Shown here: positions 23,097 through 35,600 of the stretch, piece by piece
Numbering within the stretch: the first letter of the stretch is position 1
How the letters are laid out: each line of letters begins with the position of its first letter
NCBI RefSeq assembly: GCF_000003855.2
Contig: NW_003101681.1
Coordinates: 3,737,344 to 3,801,343, forward strand
DNA: 64,000 nucleotides
Direction of reading: 5' to 3'
Source: Blastomyces gilchristii SLH14081
Taxonomy: Eukaryota; Ascomycota; Eurotiomycetes; Onygenales; Ajellomycetaceae
The notes under the pieces: model-generated
What the model saw: only the letters and a program-made list of their open reading frames with translations
Databases searched by the model: none
Told to the model about the DNA's origin: nothing
Made by a program: the position numbers and the translations under genes

Positions 23097-23405
23097 TGTA
23101 AGAGGCCTACGCCGAATAGATCGGTATAATATTGATAGGTCTTATATAACAAAGATAAAAACATTAGAGAAGGAAAGAAAGAGAAAGTGCAAGAATCAGT
23201 GATTGAGATGAATATTTATACATGTATGTGATGGTGTACGCGGTGGAGCTTCGGGGCGGGAGAATATACGCGCGTTCATAGCGGCCGAGGATCAGTGATT
23301 GAGAATGGCTGAGAATCAGAGTGTACATGTTTGAGAATGAAGTGATTGAAATCTGTGAAGTATAACAGAATAGTCTATATGATTGATCAGGTGCAGCCTG
23401 TCACA
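23097..23405 (-). repeat. Gypsy A copy 2 3' LTR (309 bp)
   Basis: Plus strand reads TGTAAGAGGCC...CCTGTCACA. Differs from the 5' LTR (28,470-28,778) mostly by C/T and G/A changes. Confidence 0.88.
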
Positions 23406-26400
23406 TTAGCCTCTTCTTTCAGAAGCAGTTCTCATCAGTCAAGAGCTGCTGTTTTAGATAACATGAAACTCAGAGTTCAGATTGATTGATTATAGCTGAT
23501 TCATTTCATAAGATATTACTGACTGCAGTCATGAGATCTCTCATTGAGAATATTCTCAATCTCTCACTCAAGCTTATTATCTTCTTCTATAATGTCTGGT
23601 GACTGTCAGTTAGAAGTCAGTTAAGAAGAAAATGAATCAGTGATAGTGCAGCAGAGCAAGCTTGTGTGAAATACATTATGAATCTCTGATAATGTGTCAA
23701 GATGATAGTTATAACTATCTAGAACTTCTATCACTTTATACTTGACATGGCAGTAATCTAGTGTATGAGATGAATGTATGATTTATATATTCTTAAGATT
23801 TAATTATATCAGATCTTCTATCTTATATTGTTCAGCAGAGTCTCAGTGAACATTGATTTGATTCTCTTAATCTTGTTTCAAAGTTGCTATAAAGGCCTCT
23901 GCTCAATTGTAGATATCTCAGAGTTTCATTACTATATTATCAGTGATCTGAATCAGACTGTGAAGATTCAGTGTGAACTGTGTGATCTCTAGAAGATTCA
24001 ATACTTTCATGTGATATCTGTGTGTAAGAAAGAATAAGCTTATATCTGTTAAAACAGCATCTCAACTGTTGATAGCAATCTCTGTATATAGAAGAAGATC
24101 ATGTTAATTGTCTTATAAGTGATTATAGAACTTACAGAGATAATTCTTTATGATCTGAATTGTCTGTTCTGATGCATCATCAGTCTCAGAGTGATAGACA
24201 GTTGATAGACAGTGTATAATCTTGAGAACTTGACAGATTCTTGTTCAGAGAGTGCTCACAAATTGATGACTCTGATCTGATACTATAGATCTCAGCAATC
24301 TGTGCATCTGATAGAATGAGCTCTGTAGAAAAGCTTCAGTGACTTGTTTAGTATTCATCTTATTATAAGATTTTAATATTATATCTTTGCTCAGTTAATT
24401 CATAATGACCAGAATGTTTCTACAATTCTTACTCTCAGATAGATTGACAGTGAAGTCAATTGCTATATCTTATCAGATTCTATTAGAGATATCAAGTGAT
24501 TTCAATAGATCTTTTCTATGATTCTTTTATAAGATAATAGAAGAACAGTGATTACAGTTTCAGATGAAGCATCTGATACTGTTTAATATCTCAGACTAGT
24601 AGAACTCTCAGAAGATCATTCTATACAGTTATTCACAGTCTGAATAATCAGTTATATATAAATTATACATCTCTTGCATTATCTGAGTGTGTAAGAATTT
24701 GAAGTGAGAGACTCAGTGTCATTCACAGAATCATAGAGTGTTATTATTATTGATTGAAGATTCTGAGATATCAGTTCTTATATGTAGTTCTGAGAAAAAT
24801 CAGAGTGCTTCTTGATATACTGCTTTGATAAGAGTCTGAAGAAGTTCATTCATCTGAGCTGCTGTATATCATAGTTTATTCAGTGTAGAGAAAGTGAAGA
24901 TATCAATGACAGTTCTAACTGAAGAAGTATGTATAGTATCATGAACTGTTTCATCTTGATCAACTAGTATCTTCAGATTCAAGAGCTGATGCTCTTGATT
25001 CATTCAGTGAGTATCTGTTATATCACATGATATATCTTGCTCTCATTATAAGAGAGCATCTGTCATTGAGTTCTGACTATCAGAATGATAGTGTATTATA
25101 AAATGAAAGCAGGTTAAGAACTCAGATCATTGTATCTATCATTCAGTGAGTTTATAGATAGTTATGAAGTATTTGAGGTTCTTATAATCTGTAACTATCT
25201 TAAATTTGAAGACACTTTGAAGTTCAGAGTCTCATTCTTCTAAACAGTGTATAATTATGAGAAGTTTCTTATCATAGATCTCATAATTGCATTCAGCAGA
25301 ACTCAGTTTCTTAGACATGAAGATACATGATTGTAGAACATTTTCATTATTATATTACAATATCACTTCTTCTGTTATAAAGTCAGAGAAATCAGCTTCA
25401 ATAACTGTCTTATGATCAGAATCAAATGTTATCAGCAGAGAAGTATTAATGAATATCTTCTTTATCTGTATAAATGCAGCTTCAGCATTCACTGATTATT
25501 GAAATACTGAGTCTTTCTTAGTGAGATCTATAAGTGGTCTCATGATATCTGAGAAGTTTTGTATAAATTACTGATAGAAGTTAGCAAATCTGATGAAGCT
25601 TCATATGTCTTTCACAGTACATGAAGCTTCTTATTCAAGAATTACAGAGACTTTCTTAGAATTTATTCAAATCCTCTTATCAGCTTCTATAATAAAACCC
25701 AGATACTTGATGCTCTTGACTTTAAAATCACACTTATTAATATCTATCAGTAGTTCTGTTTCTTGTAGCTGTTGTAATATCTTTTACACATACTCTTGAT
25801 ATTCTTTTCTGAATTTATTGATAAAGATGAGAATATTATCTAGATAAGTAAATGCAACCTTATTAAGAAAATCTCAGAGTGCTCAGTTGATATACTTCTG
25901 AAATGTACTGAGAATGTTAGCCAGTTCAAAGAGTGTGACTATTCATTCAAAGAGGTTATAATATATTCAGAATGCTGTAAGCCATTCATCTTCTTCAGTG
26001 ATATGAATCTTATGAAATGTGATGATAATATCTAGTTTTATAAATCATTGAGCTTGTCTGATCTGTGCTAGAGTTTCATTGATGAGAGATAAGAGATATC
26101 AATCTTTCTTTGTCAATCTGTTCAGATCTCAGTAGTTCACACAGAATTGAAGTTCTTCATCTGATTTCTTTGTAAAGAGAATAGAAACTGCAGTGAAAGA
26201 GTTACTAATATATATGAATTCTTTATTCAATAGATTATTGAGTGTCTTTTGAAGAAGAAGAAGTTCATCTCAGAACATGTTATAAAGAGAGTCTCATAAC
26301 AGTTCAGAATTCTTATCATTCTTTTTCTCTAACTTGATACTATAATTCACTTCAGAACCTTGTAAGAAGAGTATGTTTATAATATTATCTTATTAAAAAA

Positions 26401-28469
26401 CATCTAGATATTCATGATATTATTAAGAGAGTTTTGAATGAGAATCTGTTATTATAATATGAGATAATTTTTCTAGAGTCTTTTTAATATCAGTCAGACT
26501 GATGAAATAGATTGATATATAATTCTACTGTCAGTGATTCTTTCAGTGACTTCTTTTTCTGAGTATTTCATAGGTATTGACAGAGATCTGTGTCAGATCA
26601 ATAGTCTTGTGAATATCATCTTTGTAAATTCTATCATTGTTAGAGAATATCAAGCTTCTGTTTCAAGTATTTAATAAGATGCCTTGTTCAGATAGTCAGA
26701 CAAGTTCTAATATAAGATTATAATCAAGATTATCAACTTCATATATATAGATATCTTCATATTAATGTTCTTTCACATCTATGATCAGCTTCATCATGTA
26801 ACAGATACAAATGTCTTTTAAATCATTAAATTCTATGAGAAGTTGAGGTTTTGATAAAGAAATACACTGAAGATTATAATATCTTACAACTGAAGATTTT
26901 ATCATTGTATAGTGGCATAGACTGCTGTCTATTATGACTTTCATATTATACATATTATCAATCATAGTAGATACAAGAATTGTATTTATTATCATCTTCT
27001 CTTCAAATCATTATCATCTGACCTCTTCAAGCTTCTGTTTATGAATTTGAATAGAAGCTAATCTTTTTCCTGTTTCATCAGAGCATTCTCATAGTTATCT
27101 TCTGAATCTTTCTCTAATGTAATATGATTGATATGAACAGATGCTGATTCATTCTTCAAATGAGAAGACACTGATCTTTCTCTCAAGTATGAAGACACAT
27201 AGGTTGATCAGCAGTTGAAAGCAATGTGTTCTGATCAGTTACAGTTGATACACACTTCACATTAATATTGATTAATGACTTCTTCAGAAGTGATCTCAGA
27301 GACTCAGAAGCCTGTTCAGACAGCAGAGACTCTTGCTTATATATAGATATTTAACTCTACTCAATTCATAGCATCTGTATCATTGTTATTCCTCAGCACA
27401 GATGTATGAGTCACTGAGATGTAATATCTTCTATCACTGTTCTGTATATTCTTGAGCTTAGTAAGATAATCATTCATTATTCAGAGCTGTGTGCAGAAGT
27501 CTTCATAAGTCTGATCTTCATCTATGCTTATAATAACTTATAAGAGTTTGAAAGTTAATATCTTCTTGAGTATGCTAATCTTCATTTAATTCTTTCAAGA
27601 TTGATCACCTGCTTCTAGAATCATGATGTTGAAGTCAGAAATAAATATTGTAAGAGGAATGTTTCTCTGTCAGATACTCTGTAGCCAATCTAATACTTTC
27701 TGTTGCATGACAGTGTCTTGAAACAGAATATCAAGATATTTCATAATATTATCAGGCATTTATAACACTGATTCATATGCTTTCATTCATGAATGAAACT
27801 TCTGTTTCACATGATCTTTCAATTGTTCATTGATATATCAATCTTGATTAATTAATAAACTGATGACATCTTCATCTACACTCAGTTTTACAAGCATTTT
27901 CATCCTTCATAATGAGTAGAGAGTGAGATTAAAAGCATTGAAATATACAGAAGCATCTAAGTATTCTTTCAGTGTTTTTATATTTGATTCTGTAGGTGTT
28001 GAAATCATATGAGTTAGTTGTTGAATCTCTTCATATTGATGTTGTTGAGTTGCATGCATATCAGCTATTTATTATTATTATAGTTTCAATATTGCTCAGA
28101 GTCACTGTGATACTGTGTCTATGCTTATGTTCAGAGATTCTCTTATATTATTGTTAGACATAATTATATTGTTTATCAGATGTGTGATATCTGTGAAATT
28201 TGAAGAAGTGTAATTATATGAATATCTCATATGTCTGAGTGTCAGAACTCTCAGATCTTTCACTGATATTCTCTTTATAGAATCTTATTACAGGGTCAGA
28301 GTGACTGATGAGTAGCTTCTATCTGAGAACTCAGTATCTGCTTAACTATTTCTCTATTTCTTACATGTTATTACATGTTCAGATATCTCTTAATAAATAA
28401 TTGTTTCTGATGAGAAGATAATGTGTGAATAATTGTTTTCTAATAAGAAGATGATGAATGTTTTTATAG

Positions 28470-28778
28470 TGTAAGAGGCCTATGCTGAATAGATTGGTAT
28501 AATATTGATAGGTCTTATATAACAAAGATAAAAATGTTAGAGAAGGAAAGAAAGAGAAAGTACGAGAATCAGTGATTGAGGTGGATATTTATACATGTAT
28601 GTGATGGTGTACGCGGTGAAGCTTCGGGGCGGGAGAATATACGCGTGTTTGTAGTGGCCGAGAATCAGCGATTGAGAATGGCCGAGAATCAGAGTGTACA
28701 TGTTCGAGAATGAAGTGATTGAAATCTGTGGAGTGTAACGGAATAGTCTATATAATTGATCGGGCGCAGCCTGTCACA
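28470..28778 (-). repeat. Gypsy A copy 2 5' LTR (309 bp)
   Basis: Same ends as the 3' LTR. Its middle segment (TACGCGGTGAAGCTTCGGGG) is absent from the LTRs of copies 1 and 3, so copy 2 belongs to a variant LTR subfamily. Confidence 0.88.
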
Positions 28779-29090
28779 AATTCATTTCATTCTGTCTCAA
28801 TAATCTGAATACTGATGATCACTTCATCTTTACTACAGTCAATGATCTCACTTATATGATTTATACTGATAATAAGTCTGCTATAGAGCTATTCTCTTCT
28901 GAAGCAATTTCACACTGTCTGAAGTATATAGAGATCTGTTTTCACATTCTTTAGAATCTTATCTGTAAGAATAAGATATTTATCTGATATGTTTTATCTG
29001 CTGAGAATGCAGCAGAGAAGCTTACTAAATCAATTGAAATGATGAAATATATGCATTGAAAGAAGAATATTAAGAAGATAGAGAAATAGA
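28779..29090 (+). pseudogene. Copia D RNase H C-terminus (displaced fragment)
   Basis: Continues the RNase H frame broken at 23,096. It matches, at protein level, the minus-strand copy at 60,819-61,030 (YTIYTDNKSVIELFSSEAI, then HCLKYIKICFHISQNLICKN). It is followed by about 130 bp of 3' non-coding sequence and the 3' LTR at 29,224. Confidence 0.8.
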
Positions 29091-29265
29091 GAGATAAAAA
29101 ATAATGTATCTCATGACTGATTTTTCATTACTACATATTTTCCAGTCATTTTTTACACCTGTATTTGATTTGCAGGTGAATTTTGTATATAGCATTGTGT
29201 ATAGTTACTCTGATGAGTGAGAGTGTCAGGTCACATGATCTGGCTTACTAATTCTTTCATCATAT

Positions 29266-29345
29266 TGTAAGCTACTGAGGTAAAAGAGCTCAATCATCAC
29301 CAGCGCACTGCTGGTAGAAGGGCCGATCAACTGCGGGACTCTCAA
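29266..29345. mobile_element. 80-bp GC-rich insertion in the Copia D 3' LTR
   Basis: Present only in this LTR; the equivalent positions at 17,060 and near 60,550 lack it. It is flanked by CATAT on both sides (29,261-29,265; 29,346-29,350), begins TGTAAGCTAC and ends GGACTCTCAA. It contains a 6-bp perfect stem, ACCAGC/GCTGGT, and is unmutated compared with its host LTR. It could be a very small solo-LTR-like or tRNA-fragment retroposon; no relative is seen in the window. Confidence 0.6.
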
Positions 29346-29590
29346 CATATATAACTTCTCACAAGCTAGCAATCTTTTCAATCAAGCAAGCTTTACATCT
29401 TTCACAGATTTATCTTACAGATGAAGCACTTTCTGTGAGATTACTCTCATTAAAAAGAAGTATTTATGAGTTAATCTTTTACTTATTCTTACAAATCAGC
29501 ATTTTTTGACACTGTAGAGTTGTAAGAAATTTTCCATTCTTTTATCAACTTTGTAAAATTATAGAATTAAGATATTTACAGTATGTAATC

Positions 29591-30096
29591 TAGACTGGCC
29601 GCCGGGATCATGAATTTCACGTTTAGTCCCATTTGATCTGGTCTCATACATTTCTTGCCGTGAATCCCGCTGAGACTGGCTATTAAAAAAACATGTAAAG
29701 TGACTATATATCAGATCTTAAAATGAAACCATGACTTGATAAAAATGAGAAAGTGGTCTCATTTGGTCCTATTTAGTTCCATTCTTGGCATAAAGTTACT
29801 ATTTTTAGACATTTTAAGGTTTTTTTTAGACTATTTTTAATTTTTTAAAAAGTAACACTTTTTAATAACACTCAAATGAGATTTAAAGTTATTTAAAGCA
29901 ATAAAAATAATTTAAATTGAGAAGTGGAAATCATGGTCTCATTTGGAAAATGTAACAAGAGTAGACAGTAAGTCTCACTGGGACAGTATGAGACTACTAT
30001 CTAATGTTAAAACTGTGTAATGAGATCAGTCAAATTGGTAATGAGACTATCAAAAAATCTGGTCCTGGTCTCAGACACGGTCACACGGTCAGTCTA
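29591..30096. mobile_element. hAT-like MITE copy 3 (506 bp)
   Basis: TAGACTGGCC...GGTCAGTCTA ends with the perfect 8-bp duplication ATGTAATC (29,583-29,590; 30,097-30,104). Inverted relative to copies 1, 2 and 4. Lightly mutated: GGTCC, CCG and GCGG-type words survive. Inserted in Gypsy C copy 1, whose uninterrupted counterpart is near 59,000. Confidence 0.92.
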
Positions 30097-31043
30097 ATGT
30101 AATCACTCTTTATAATCATATAAAAAGATTCAGATCTGTAATTCATAATCACTCTTTATTTACTTAAGTGATCTGACTATTCTGTAGAATCACTTATAGT
30201 GTAAATAAATCTCTCTAAAGTAGTATAAATATTTCAGATTTATTCACAGAATCTTATCTTCTTTTCTCTTTTTCTATAACAGCTCTTATTCTTATAAACT
30301 GTGAGTATTATTATTCATCTGTAAAGTGTTTTCATCTAGATAATAGAGACATAGTGTTTCTAGAAATATCTATATATTAATTTAGAAACTTCTTAAGAAT
30401 AAAAATTGTTTCAATTTTAATATCTTTATAAACAATGTCTGACTATTACTGAGCTTCTTATGAGTATCTCTGCAACTTCTCTGATCACTTTTTTATCAGC
30501 TGATAAAGCAGAAATATTATTATCTATAATAGTATCTTTACTTCTCTCAGCTCTGTCACTGCATCTGATCTTCAGATTAGTAGTTAACTTTATGTCTTTC
30601 TCAGATTAATCTCTGACTCTCAGCAGTGTAGACTCATTCTTTACTGTAAGTCTCTCTGTAAGTAATTTCTTACAGACTCTAGCTAATAGTTTCTGCAAAG
30701 GTCTTAGTGCTGTTAGTGTCTTCTATGACTCTGCAGATCTATAATTACTCTATTTCTACTTATACAATCTTTAATCAGATATATGTAAATATGTCTAGAT
30801 TCTCTATCAATGATGGTCATATCACAGTACATTTTTACAATTTCATTATTAATGAAAGATAAGTTCTCAGATACTTATAAAATTCAGATAATTAAGATAA
30901 TATAAATGTTATAAATTTATAATAAGAGTTAATCTGAATAGATAAGCTCTCTCTCTACATCTTAATTATTTTCAGGCTGAATACTTCAGTATAACTGAGA
31001 AAGTGAACACAGCTTTGTAAGAGATATCTGATTATATATATAA

Positions 31044-31316
31044 ATGATCAGCTCTCAAGACTCTGCTGCAACTGTATACACTCTAGTACTTAACTTTCTT
31101 AAAGCCTGTGTATTTCAGACAGTTTTTATAATAAATATAATAATTATCTGTATCACAGATATAATAGTCTCTATTTCTTTAATAAGAGAAATTAATAGTT
31201 ACAGAGACATTGAGTGTTATAAGTATGAAGAATATGAGTATGAATTTTATTTATTTTTTCTTTATTATTCACTAAATTGTGTTCATAGTTCTGTTTTTAA
31301 TTTGCTTTATTTTTAA
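31044..31316 (+). other. Antisense open frame in Gypsy C copy 1 (90 codons)
   Basis: An open frame starting MISSQDSAATVYTL, with a hydrophobic stretch IINIIIICITDIIVSISL that could span a membrane. It is antisense to the Gypsy C genes. Copy 2 keeps the homologous frame (57,884-58,069, MISSQDSAATVHTL). It is open in both copies although all sense genes are broken. It may be chance survival of a frame poor in mutable codons; no known family. Confidence 0.3.
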
Positions 31317-31448
31317 CTTTAGTAATAATATGATTTCATCTTCTCTTTATGTATATTGCAGACTGTTCATTTCAGTAGAAATTCATTATCTTATAGACTA
31401 GAGTTTATAAATAACAGTGTTAATATCTTTATTATAATCAGATTCTTA

Positions 31449-32668
31449 TTATTATTCTTCATTTATAGATGTATGTAGTCAGAGACTATGACATCTACCT
31501 GAGAACTTTTAGTTCTCAGGGTTTTTCCTATATCTATAAAGTTAAGTATTATACATTTACCAGTGTCAGACATGCAAAATCAGAAAATTCCAGCTCAGAA
31601 TACAAAAACTGTTTACAAATTGCAGTATTTTAACACCTTCTGATACTTTGAAAGCATTTGATGATATCATAACAAAAGAAAAGAGAACACAGTCTTAAAG
31701 ATAGACACATTAAATAGATAGATAGAAAAGAATAAAAGGGAAAAGTAAAGTAAAGAGAGACTATAATAAATCAAAATTATTAAAAGACAGTATATAGCTG
31801 TTCTAACAGACTACATTCAATCAATTTCCATCTCTTCATATTCAGATACTTCTGAATTCAGCTGTTTTCTTGTAGCTGCTTGAGTTTCTGATAGACAGTC
31901 TATTAGATATTTAATTCCTGTCTCAGTTGAGAATAAGAACCTCATATTTAATTAATTTAAATCATACTTCTCTTTCAATTTGACTCTGAGACTATTGTAT
32001 AATGCACAATGCATTACAATATACTCAGGATTTTCATTTGCATTGCAGAATGAGCATTCTGTTGAATCAAATCTATCATCAAATCTTTGTATATAAGATT
32101 TGAAATAACCATGTCGTAGTTTCAGCTGAATTATAGATGAGAATATTTTCTTTTTAAATTTAATTGAACAAGATTTTCACTTAGGTTTTGTCTCAAATCT
32201 TGAATAATATATACTCTTCTTTTGTTTCTGCCAGCTTTCATTTCACTTGTTTAAACAAGATTCTTTTATCTTTCTCTTTATAAAAGTCCAGGACACTGTT
32301 TTTTGAATAGATCTGTCTAATTCTAAACTCTTTTTAGCTGCTGAATCAGCCAATTCATTACCATGAATATTCATATGAGTAGAAACCCAGTGTAAATGAA
32401 TTATCAGTTTTTTTAATCTTCTCTTTTGAATCTTCATAACAGAATTTAAAATCAGTTCAAAATTCATTTGACCATTATGAATCTGACTATTTTTAAGTCT
32501 TTTCAAAGCAGCTTGACTATCAGAGAATATTCATGCCTCCTTCAAGTTATTTCCTCTTTTATAAGATTTTATCTCAACAAGTTTGAAAGCTTATACTATT
32601 GTAAATAGTTCAGCATCAAAGACTTCAGATTCACAGCTCAAAATTCAGAAATCTGAGATGAAATTGAT
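31449..32668 (-). mobile_element. 5'-truncated LINE copy (1,220 bp) in Gypsy C copy 1
   Basis: Flanked by the perfect 18-bp duplication ATTATAATCAGATTCTTA (31,431-31,448; 32,669-32,686). It covers the LINE 3' end: the (TAA)n tail, the hairpin at 31,498-31,520, the C-terminal region and RNase H. The RNase H part is open at 32,243-32,506 and shows LHWVSTHMNIHGNELADSAA, the conserved HWVPSH...GNELAD motif. It is 5'-truncated inside RNase H and has no tRNA-like head. Confidence 0.9.
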
Positions 32669-35600
32669 ATTATAATCAGATTCTTAGTGAAGACTGTATT
32701 ATTCTAACTCATCAGAATTCACAGTATAAAAGATATATCTCAGCTTTCACAAGTATCTTATCTATCTGAATAATTCTTAAGTGAACTCATTTATCTTATT
32801 AGAATACTCTTATCACTGAATCTTGAATCAGAGCTTGTAATCTCACTTCTCTGAGTTAATAATTTCTTTAATCTGATATTCTCTTTCACTCTCTAGTATT
32901 TTATAAATAGAGTGATAACTCACAGAGTTCTCTTCTAAGAATTTGTTATATTTATAAAGTAAAGAGATATGAAAAATATTATATATCTATAACTTAGATA
33001 ATGATTTCAATCTGTAGAACTGTGAACTAACTTTCTTTATAATCTTATAAGACTATATTTGTAAGAGATTCAGCTTCTTACTAAATCTTTATATAATAAT
33101 ATTTTTCAGACTCAGTCAGACTCTATCATCTTTCTTGAAACTCTTTATAATATACTTGAAGTTATAGTATCTTTTCTGATACTCTTAAGTCTTTCTCAAG
33201 AATTCACAGACTTTCTTCTGAATATTCTGAATTCTCTCAGTCTGTTTATAAGTATCATCACATGCTATAATATACTCTCATCAGTTCATCAAGATTAGTC
33301 ACAGATGAGTCTCAGTGAGCATCTCAAAGAGAGTTTTATCTATACTAATATACTTTGAGTTATTGTATACACACTCTGTAAGTGATAATTAATGCACTCA
33401 GTTATTCTGATTGTAATTGATAAAGTATCACAGATACTATTATAATATACTTATCAGATATTCTATTTGATCATCTATCTATTAATAAAAAGCTGTGCTT
33501 AACTCTTATAAGATCATCAGTATAGTTATCAGATCAGATCAGAACTCTTCTATAAAGATTAATTCTCTATCTGAGATAATATTTACAGACAATTCATGTA
33601 ACTGAATCATATTGTAAATAAAGATATAAGTTAAATTCTTTAACTTTAAGATCTTATGAGTGAGTATAAAGTGTGCTATCTTGATAAAGATGTCTACTAT
33701 CATCAGCACACTATTAAAGAAGATATTATATATATTCTTACTTTCAGAGAGACTTATAAGAGTGTTTATTTCTGGCTGTTTTCAAGATTTCTACAGAATG
33801 AGTAAAGAAGTAAGTTCTTTATATAATTTAAACTACACTATCTATGAATTCTGATAAATAGTACAAGAATTCACTATCTTCTTTATAAACTCTTATATCT
33901 TTGATTAGAAGTATTTTCTTATAAATAACTCATAAGTTATAGTATCTGTAAAATAAGCTGTTAGAGAAGAGTTATAATATCTTTTAATAAGTTCTATATA
34001 TAGAAACTTATTCATAGATACATAAGTTCAGCTCTCTCTTTAAAAGAGATTATTTAACTCTCTTCAATTCTGTATTTCTGCAGAGTTAATCTCTGCTGTG
34101 AGCAGTTTCTGAATATACTGAGTATATTCATTCTTCAGTTATAATTCAGATAATCTGAATAGAAGATCTTATAAAAACTTATACTCTGTTTTTTCTTATA
34201 TTAGATCTTCTACAGTACTTCTCAAAATCTGTAAACTATTCAGATTAGAGATATTCTCTTCAAGAATTCTCACAGAGATTCTCAGAGTGTTGACTCTCAG
34301 TATTGTAGAGAGTAGTTATACAGACTTCTCTTCTCTTATTTTTCTCTTCTCTTACATAGAATTGAGAGACTCTTCAGTTAATCTTTTTATAACACTCAGT
34401 CTCAGCATTCTATAAAGCTTTTCTGTCTTCTCTAGTCTCTCTATATCTGTTATTCTGATCTTCTTGATATAGTCAGATCTGTGAGAGAGTTTATCTACTA
34501 AGTTCTTAGTTTTCTTAATATACTCTATCTTGAATCAGAATTCACTCAGACTCTGAGTTCAGTAGATCTGCTGCTGTAAGAGATTCTTGATTGAAATAAA
34601 CTATTATAAGCTGTTATAATCAGTTCTAATAGTAATCACTATTATAAGGTTCTTAAAGTAGTGATATTAATAACAGAAAAATTTCAGTATCATGTAAAGC
34701 TTCTGATTATAAATATCATAGTGAATCTTTGCAGATTACATCTTTCATAAGAAAAAGATCACTGAAACTCAGATCTCATTTGACTGTAGTTATGAAACTA
34801 TTTCTGAAATTATAAAGAAGATATCTATCTTTAATCTAGTTAAGAGTAAGAGAGTAAAATAAAACAGTAATACTGTATCTATAAATATCTATTTTAATCT
34901 TATAAAGACTCTATAAGTTTCTAAGATAAGAAAGTTCTTATAACTCTTTCTTCTTAAAAATCTTTTTATTCTTCATTTATAGAATGACTTCTTCTTATTT
35001 TCACTTTTCAGCATGTCTGAAAGAGCTATGAAGATTCTTATAAATATAAAGATAAACTGTCTATAGAAATTCACAAAGTATACAAAGATCTCAATCTCAT
35101 GAATACTAGTTAACTTTAATCATGATAGAATAGTCTCAATCTATGAAGATTTCATCTGAATATTATCTGTAATAATTATATATTCTAGAAAATTAATGTG
35201 ATGAGTACTGAAGTTGTACTTTACAAGCTTAATATATAGTTCTGTCTCATCTAAGATCTTTAACACAGTTCATATATTCTGAGTATATTCTTTCTTCTTT
35301 ATAGAGTACATTATTATATTTTTCAGATATATTATTACAAAGACATTCAGATATATACAAAGTATTTTATTAATAAAAGACTGAAATGCTGCAGAGATAT
35401 TAGTTAAATCAACAGATACTGCTAGATATTCAAATAATTTCAGTGTAGTTCTAAAGACAGTCTTTTATTCATTCTCAGACTGTATTCACAGCTGTGTATA
35501 TATATTAATTATATTCAGTTATATGAATATAACAGCTTCTGTAAGATAGTTAATCACTTTCTTAAGCAGAGATAGAGAATAGTAACTCTTTATAGTCTTG

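Larger units (their letters stand above)
23097..28778 (-). mobile_element. Gypsy A copy 2, inserted in Copia D
   Basis: Complete LTR element of 5,682 bp with 309-bp LTRs (23,097-23,405; 28,470-28,778) and the perfect duplication AATTC (23,092-23,096; 28,779-28,783). It splits the Copia D RNase H between ...LLEDTEF and its continuation. Gag starts at the minus-strand ATG 28,159-28,161. A retropepsin-like IIDSS motif (usual DSG) lies near 26,910, RT at about 25,500-26,300, and integrase toward the left LTR. The frame carries many TGA stops. The LTRs retain CG-rich stretches (GTGTACGCGGTG) that the interior lacks. Confidence 0.9.
17028..29406 (+). mobile_element. Copia D copy 1, inserted in Gypsy C copy 1
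   Basis: Short LTRs of about 96 bp (17,028-17,123; 29,224-29,406, the latter enlarged by an 80-bp insertion). They begin T(G/A)TCAGG and end CTTTCACA, and are flanked by the perfect duplication GATTT (17,023-17,027; 29,407-29,411). On both sides lies Gypsy C sequence that is continuous in copy 2. The internal region encodes decayed Gag, integrase, RT and RNase H in Copia order. It carries a MITE, a SINE, a complete Gypsy A and the 80-bp insertion. Without these it is about 5.3 kb. Confidence 0.87.
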
